DNA of 10,320 bases from Candidatus Cloacimonadota bacterium (GTDB taxonomy: Bacteria; Cloacimonadota; Cloacimonadia; Cloacimonadales; TCS61), in NCBI GenBank assembly GCA_030596265.1, contig JAUVKM010000045.1, forward strand, positions 1 to 10,320, read 5' to 3'. The translations under genes were made by a program, and so were the position numbers. Below are positions 7,161 through 10,320 of the stretch, one piece after another. The notes under the pieces are model-generated. The model was given only the letters and a program-made list of their open reading frames with translations. It did no database searches and was not told the origin of the DNA. Numbering within the stretch: position 1 is the stretch's first letter; each line of letters opens with the position of its first letter.

Positions 7161-7976
7161 ATGAAAAAAAATAAAGATCAAGAATTTCGAAGAATAATCC
7201 AATATGTTTTTTTAGGCATCACAATGATAGTTGTTGTGTTGCTCATAAATGGTGTGTTGTGTAGTGCTCATGGTTTCTGCCCCTATTCAAGTATCTGCTT
7301 TGGTGTGATGGGTTTGAATCCAGGTTTTGCAAAATTATTGTATCCAATTGCAGTTATCATTGGCTTGCTTATCGCAATTACTTCAATATTCTGGGGAAGA
7401 AGATTCTGCGGATATGTTTGTCCTTTCGGTACTTTGCAGGAGATTATTTTCAATTTGAATCCAAGATCCAAAAAGAATAAGCAACTTCACCTGCCAATTT
7501 GGCTGCATAAATTATTAAACAGCTTCAAGTATATTATTATGTTTATCACAATTCTGGCAGCATTTCGTTCCATGCAATATCTTTATATGAAATATTGCCC
7601 GGTTCTGGCAGTATCGCATCCGCAGAATATCACTATATATTCAGCAATAACGCTATTTGTGATCTTCATAGTTGGTTACTTTATAAACAGGTTCTGGTGT
7701 AGATACTTGTGCCCTTATGCAGCTTTAATGAATGTATTCCAATACCTTGGAAAATTATTACATGTCAAATCGAATCGAATTCATGTTAATGAAGGACTTT
7801 GTATAGATTGTAAGTTATGTTCTATTAACTGCCCAATGCAGATAGTTATCCATGAAGAAAAACGGGTTGAGAATGTAAATTGTATATTTTGCTTGAAATG
7901 TTTACAAAGCTGTCCGATAGAAAATGGAATTGTATTAGATAAAATTAAATTAAAAAATAAGAAAATTGTGGATTAA
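7161..7976 (+). CDS. NapH-like membrane protein with two [4Fe-4S] ferredoxin motifs
   Basis: This is a 271-residue polytopic electron-transfer protein of the NapH/NosR/CcoG-like group (COG0348), likely passing electrons between the quinone pool or cytoplasmic ferredoxin and an outer partner. Two similar halves each hold two helices and end in a CxxxCP motif. Helices at about 13-33 and 59-77 precede CGYVCP (Cys83, Cys87). Helices at about 122-137 and 157-177 precede CRYLCP (Cys180, Cys184). Two classic [4Fe-4S] motifs follow: CIDCKLCSINCP (Cys214, 217, 220, 224) and CIFCLKCLQSCP (Cys241, 244, 247, 251). The loop after helix 1 also holds Cys34, Cys40 and Cys46, and the loop after helix 3 holds Cys146; by the expected topology these face outward. 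NosR's FMN-binding and RsxG-like N-terminus is absent. No clear Shine-Dalgarno precedes the ATG. No nap, nos or cco genes are nearby, so the usual partner functions are not supported; the next two genes are likelier partners. Confidence 0.9.
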   Translation: MKKNKDQEFRRIIQYVFLGITMIVVVLLINGVLCSAHGFCPYSSICFGVMGLNPGFAKLLYPIAVIIGLLIAITSIFWGRRFCGYVCPFGTLQEIIFNLNPRSKKNKQLHLPIWLHKLLNSFKYIIMFITILAAFRSMQYLYMKYCPVLAVSHPQNITIYSAITLFVIFIVGYFINRFWCRYLCPYAALMNVFQYLGKLLHVKSNRIHVNEGLCIDCKLCSINCPMQIVIHEEKRVENVNCIFCLKCLQSCPIENGIVLDKIKLKNKKIVD

Positions 7977-7977
7977 A

Positions 7978-8010
7978 TATTGCATAAAGAAAATATAATT
8001 AGATGCAATA
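7978..8010. repeat. Short inverted repeat after the NapH-like gene
   Basis: TATTGCAT (7978-7985) and ATGCAATA (8003-8010) are exact reverse complements around a 17-nt AT-rich spacer, starting just after the stop codon. An A-run rather than a T-run follows on the plus strand, so it does not look like an intrinsic terminator for the NapH-like gene. Function unknown. Confidence 0.35.
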
Positions 8011-8023
8011 AAAAATAGAGTGT

Positions 8024-8150
8024 TGTCATCCTGACGTGTCTTGCACGTTGCTCTTTTTAGGAAGGATCTCATTCTTTAATAAGGAGCAAAGCTGGATGTC
8101 ATTCCAAGAGATTCTTCGTGTGTAAAGCTATAAGAAACCTCAGAATGACA
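8024..8150. repeat. Nested palindromic intergenic repeat (MITE/REP-like)
   Basis: This 127-bp element is bounded by TGTCATCCTGA (8024-8034) and TCAGAATGACA (8140-8150), inverted with 10 of 11 matches. Inside are GAAGGATCTC (8061-8070) against GAGATTCTTC (8108-8117), 9 of 10 inverted, and TTGCTC (8048-8053) against GAGCAA (8084-8089), exact. A second TGTCATTC at 8097-8104 pairs exactly with GAATGACA (8143-8150), so the right half can fold alone. From memory, 'GTCATCCTGA...GAAGGATCTC' elements are frequent non-coding repeats in several bacterial genomes. No coding ORF covers it; it fills most of the 225-bp gap. Confidence 0.72.
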
Positions 8151-8166
8151 GTTCTTTTATTTTTTT
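8097..8166 (+). terminator. Possible terminator formed by the right half of the repeat
   Basis: The 8-bp stem TGTCATTC/GAATGACA (8097-8104 with 8143-8150), helped by TTCTT/AAGAA pairing inside, is followed by a T-rich run (8151-8166). It could end transcripts from the NapH-like gene. The loop is long for an intrinsic terminator, so read-through into the ferredoxin gene is quite possible. Confidence 0.3.
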
Positions 8167-8201
8167 GCATAATCTAATAATAAATTAAAATGGAGAGATA
8201 A

Positions 8202-8732
8202 ATGAATAAAAAATGGATAATTGTAGTTGCGATATTACTAACAATCGCATTTAATGTATTCTCGCAATTAAATGAAAAGATAGAATTAACGAACTTCTCT
8301 GGTAAACTAAAACAGATAGCTGGTAACTGGTTTTTAAATACAGGTGAAGATATTGTAAAACTTTCTCTTGCACCGGATGAATTTCTAAAAGAGAATAAGA
8401 TCAAACTCATATCTAAAATGGAATTATCATTAAATGGGATCATGCAGGGAGATGAACTTGTAATTCATTCATTTGTTATTGAAGGAACTGAATTTAAGAT
8501 CAGAGATGAGAGTGGAGAAGCTTTATGGAAGATAAAGCCTTACTATGTAGAAGCTGATAAATGTATTGGTTGCAGATTATGTGTTTCTGCTTGTCCTCAA
8601 GGTGCAATTACAATGGTAAAAGGTATTGCCGTTATTGATGCCGATAAATGCGATGGCGATGCAATTTGTGTGAATGGAGACGGAAAAAGATATAAAGGCT
8701 GTCCTGTTGATGCTATCAAGCAAGTTGAATAG
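8202..8732 (+). CDS. Exported ferredoxin with beta-rich N-terminal domain and an Asp-type second cluster
   Basis: This 176-residue protein is predicted to be a periplasmic electron carrier. A Sec-type signal peptide (about 1-21, ending FNVFSQ) has Lys-Lys but no twin-arginine motif. Residues 25-112 form an uncharacterised domain with alternating hydrophobic strands (FSGKLKQIAGNWFL, MELSLNGIMQGDELVI, IRDESGEALWKI) that looks OB-like, an inference. The ferredoxin part starts at 113. Motif 1 is CIGCRLCVSACP (Cys121, 124, 127, 131), standard. Motif 2 is CDGDAIC plus a distant CP (Cys150, Asp153, Cys156, Cys167). Here Asp replaces the second Cys, and ten residues instead of three precede the CP. 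The C-x2-D-x2-C pattern is that of Pyrococcus furiosus ferredoxin, whose Asp can ligate a [4Fe-4S] cluster that converts easily to [3Fe-4S]. GGAGAG (8192-8197) supports the ATG. The gene lies 29 nt before the next ferredoxin-bearing gene, so the two are probably one transcript. Confidence 0.88.
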   Translation: MNKKWIIVVAILLTIAFNVFSQLNEKIELTNFSGKLKQIAGNWFLNTGEDIVKLSLAPDEFLKENKIKLISKMELSLNGIMQGDELVIHSFVIEGTEFKIRDESGEALWKIKPYYVEADKCIGCRLCVSACPQGAITMVKGIAVIDADKCDGDAICVNGDGKRYKGCPVDAIKQVE

Positions 8733-8761
8733 GTTTTCTTATAAAACAAAGTTTTTTAAAA

Positions 8762-10320
8762 ATGAATAAAATATTCTTGTTATTATTAGTCATTGGGGTT
8801 TTTGTTATTAGTTGTACTGATACTTTAGATAAAACTACAGCTTATAATGATAAGCCACGTATTGAATATTCCTCTTGCTCAAGTTGTCTTGAATGTATAG
8901 ATCAATTCAATTGCCCAGAGAATGCGATAAAGTTGGATCAACGTACTCAAACTGTTTATATTGATGCAGATCCGTGTTCAGGATGTATGGACTGCATGAA
9001 TCTGTTTACATGCCCGGATGATGCTTTCACCATAAATGTAGATAACATTAAACCGGCTCAGATCAATGATATTATTGCAACTTCCGATTTAATTGGAATG
9101 CTGAATATTCAATTCACAGCAACAGGAGATGATTCTACATCCGGTAGAGCTTTTCAATATGAACTAGTTCTAACCGATTCTAATGATCAAATAATTGAAA
9201 ATGGTTTTATTCCAACGCTACCTCAAAATGCTGGAGTTGCAGAAAATTGGAACTTAGAGAACTTACCGGCTAATGAACTGATCAAATTGGAAATTAAAGC
9301 ACTTGATGAACTCGATCAAGCTTCCATTCCTACCCTGGAAGAAGTTTATATCTTGGGTGAGAATATTGACGAGGAACCTCCATCTCCGATCGAAGATATT
9401 TCAATTAATACTGTCTCAATGAATGCATTTCAGATAAATTGGACTGCCACCGGAGATGATGGAAATATTGGAACATCCAGTTATTATATTATTAAGGTTC
9501 ATACAGAAAATATTACAGAATCAAACTGGGAAATGTTGGACGAATATGAACAAAACATAACTCCTTTGGAAGCAGGGAATGAAGAAAGTCTAGTCATTGT
9601 AGATCTTGAACCGATTACAGAATATTATATTGGCATCAAAGCGATAGATGAAGCTGAAAATATTTCGTTGCTTTCTAATATTGCTCAGGCAACAACAACT
9701 GATATTCCCGATGAAATTCCACCTTCAGCGATAAACGATCTGCTGGCAAATCCAACCGATGAAATTATTGAACTTACCTGGACAGCAACCGGAGATGATG
9801 GTTTGCAAGGAACTGCTTACAATTATGAGATCAGGATTTCCCAGCAAGAAATAACAGAAGCTAATTGGGAAAATGCAGAACTTTTAGAAGATCCTCCCTG
9901 GCCCCTGGAAGCCGGTTCATCTCAAAATTATATTGTTGAAGATTTACAACATGAAATAACCTATTATTTTGCAATAAAAGCATTTGATGAGAGCAATAAT
10001 GTTTCACCACTGTCAAATGTGCCTGATGCAAACCTGATCATTGATATCATCCCACCTTCGGATATAACCGATTTAACAGTTTATGAAGGTATAACATCGA
10101 ATTTAAATACGATGAAAATACAATGGACTGCACCAGGCGATAATGGTATGCAAGGAACTGCCGATCATTATGAGATAAAATACTTTACTTCTGAGATCAC
10201 TGAATCTAATTGGGGAAGTGCAATACTTTTCGATGATCCTCCTGCTCCACAAGTTGCAGGAAGTTCCCAGTTTTGTTTTGTTGATGTTCTGGAGCCGGCA
10301 ACGATATATTATTTTGCTAT
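8762..10320 (+). CDS. Lipoprotein with two atypical ferredoxin motifs and FN3-like repeats (3' end missing)
   Basis: The frame is open from the ATG at 8762 to the window edge (519 codons). MNKIFLLLLV leads to the lipobox VISC, so Cys18 should be lipidated. Two Fe-S motifs follow: CSSCLECIDQFNCP (Cys39, 42, 45, 51) and CSGCMDCMNLFTCP (Cys72, 75, 78, 84). Both are CxxCxxCx5CP, two residues longer than the usual CxxCxxCx3CP, and both are followed by the expected beta strand (NAIKL, DAFTI). Residues 94-200 form a beta domain holding a degenerate TATGDD (119-124). Then come fibronectin III-like repeats from about 206, 320 and 431, with WTATGDDG or WTAPGDNG, ITE-x-NW and YYFAIKA-type strands. The product is probably an outer-surface or periplasmic electron carrier on a beta-stalk; the C-terminus, perhaps a sorting domain, is unseen. 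There is no clear Shine-Dalgarno, only an A/T-rich leader. Some Fe-S proteins like this may instead bind other metals. Confidence 0.87.
   Translation, partial: MNKIFLLLLVIGVFVISCTDTLDKTTAYNDKPRIEYSSCSSCLECIDQFNCPENAIKLDQRTQTVYIDADPCSGCMDCMNLFTCPDDAFTINVDNIKPAQINDIIATSDLIGMLNIQFTATGDDSTSGRAFQYELVLTDSNDQIIENGFIPTLPQNAGVAENWNLENLPANELIKLEIKALDELDQASIPTLEEVYILGENIDEEPPSPIEDISINTVSMNAFQINWTATGDDGNIGTSSYYIIKVHTENITESNWEMLDEYEQNITPLEAGNEESLVIVDLEPITEYYIGIKAIDEAENISLLSNIAQATTTDIPDEIPPSAINDLLANPTDEIIELTWTATGDDGLQGTAYNYEIRISQQEITEANWENAELLEDPPWPLEAGSSQNYIVEDLQHEITYYFAIKAFDESNNVSPLSNVPDANLIIDIIPPSDITDLTVYEGITSNLNTMKIQWTAPGDNGMQGTADHYEIKYFTSEITESNWGSAILFDDPPAPQVAGSSQFCFVDVLEPATIYYFA
9377..10320 (+). repeat. 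Tandem FN3-like protein repeats, period about 111-114 codons
   Basis: Units begin near 9377, 9719 and 10052. Each starts with PPS-x-I-x-D, then W-T-A-x-G-D-(D/N)-G-x2-G-T, a Tyr-rich strand, ITE-(S/A)-NW, a PLEAG or PQVAG turn, and a final YY(F/I)(A/G)I strand. The third unit is cut by the right edge. The copies are diverged at DNA level, so they are old duplications held by protein structure rather than recent slippage. Confidence 0.8.

Noticed and set aside
7978..8015. Intrinsic terminator after the NapH-like gene
   Set aside because: The inverted repeat is followed by A residues, not T residues, on the coding strand and has a 17-nt AT loop.
8174..8443. 89-codon minus-strand ORF over the start of the exported ferredoxin gene
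   Set aside because: Its apparent hydrophobic end is the complement of the ferredoxin signal-peptide region; no ribosome site or motif supports it.
9377..10320. CRISPR-like or DNA tandem repeat in the lipoprotein gene
   Set aside because: The periodicity is at protein level, about 111-114 codons, with diverged DNA and an unbroken reading frame.

Overview
The window is AT-rich, densely coded bacterial DNA with short intergenic gaps. Two secreted proteins end in a C-terminal domain with a YPNPFNPST motif, the signature of type IX secretion-type sorting domains. Other clues are fibronectin III-like repeats with GDDG motifs and possible promoters of the TTG-N19/20-TAnnTTTG type. Together these point to the FCB superphylum. 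A Cloacimonadota- or Ignavibacteria/Marinimicrobia-like lineage is my best guess from general sequence style, but nothing here proves a phylum.

Layout. Bases 2-1537 (+) hold the 3' part of a membrane CHASE2-class III adenylate cyclase, cut by the left edge. Bases 1543-3137 (-) hold a two-gene lipid operon: a diacylglycerol/lipid kinase followed, with an ATGA overlap, by a PlsC-like acyltransferase. A 173-bp divergent promoter region with a perfect 12-bp inverted repeat separates it from an exported SH3-M48 metalloprotease (3311-4543, +). Bases 4574-7009 (-) hold two tandem secreted proteins with unrelated passengers but nearly the same 88-residue C-terminal domain (69 of 88 identical by hand count).

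The most unusual part is 7161-10320 (+). Three successive genes all carry paired ferredoxin-like Fe-S motifs, each with a different membrane address. The first is a NapH-like four-helix membrane protein with two CxxxCP motifs and two [4Fe-4S] motifs. The second has a Sec-type signal peptide, an uncharacterised beta-rich N-terminal domain and a ferredoxin domain whose second cluster motif is C-x2-D-x2-C, an Asp in a ligand position. The third is a predicted lipoprotein with two non-standard CxxCxxCx5CP motifs followed by FN3-like repeats, running off the right edge. A MITE- or REP-like nested palindrome lies between the first two. I read the trio as a candidate extracytoplasmic Fe-S electron-transfer chain: membrane quinol or ferredoxin oxidoreductase, then periplasmic ferredoxin, then lipid-anchored ferredoxin with an extended adhesion-like stalk. 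The motifs are seen directly; the chain is inference.

No rRNA, tRNA, CRISPR array, transposase or phage gene was recognised.
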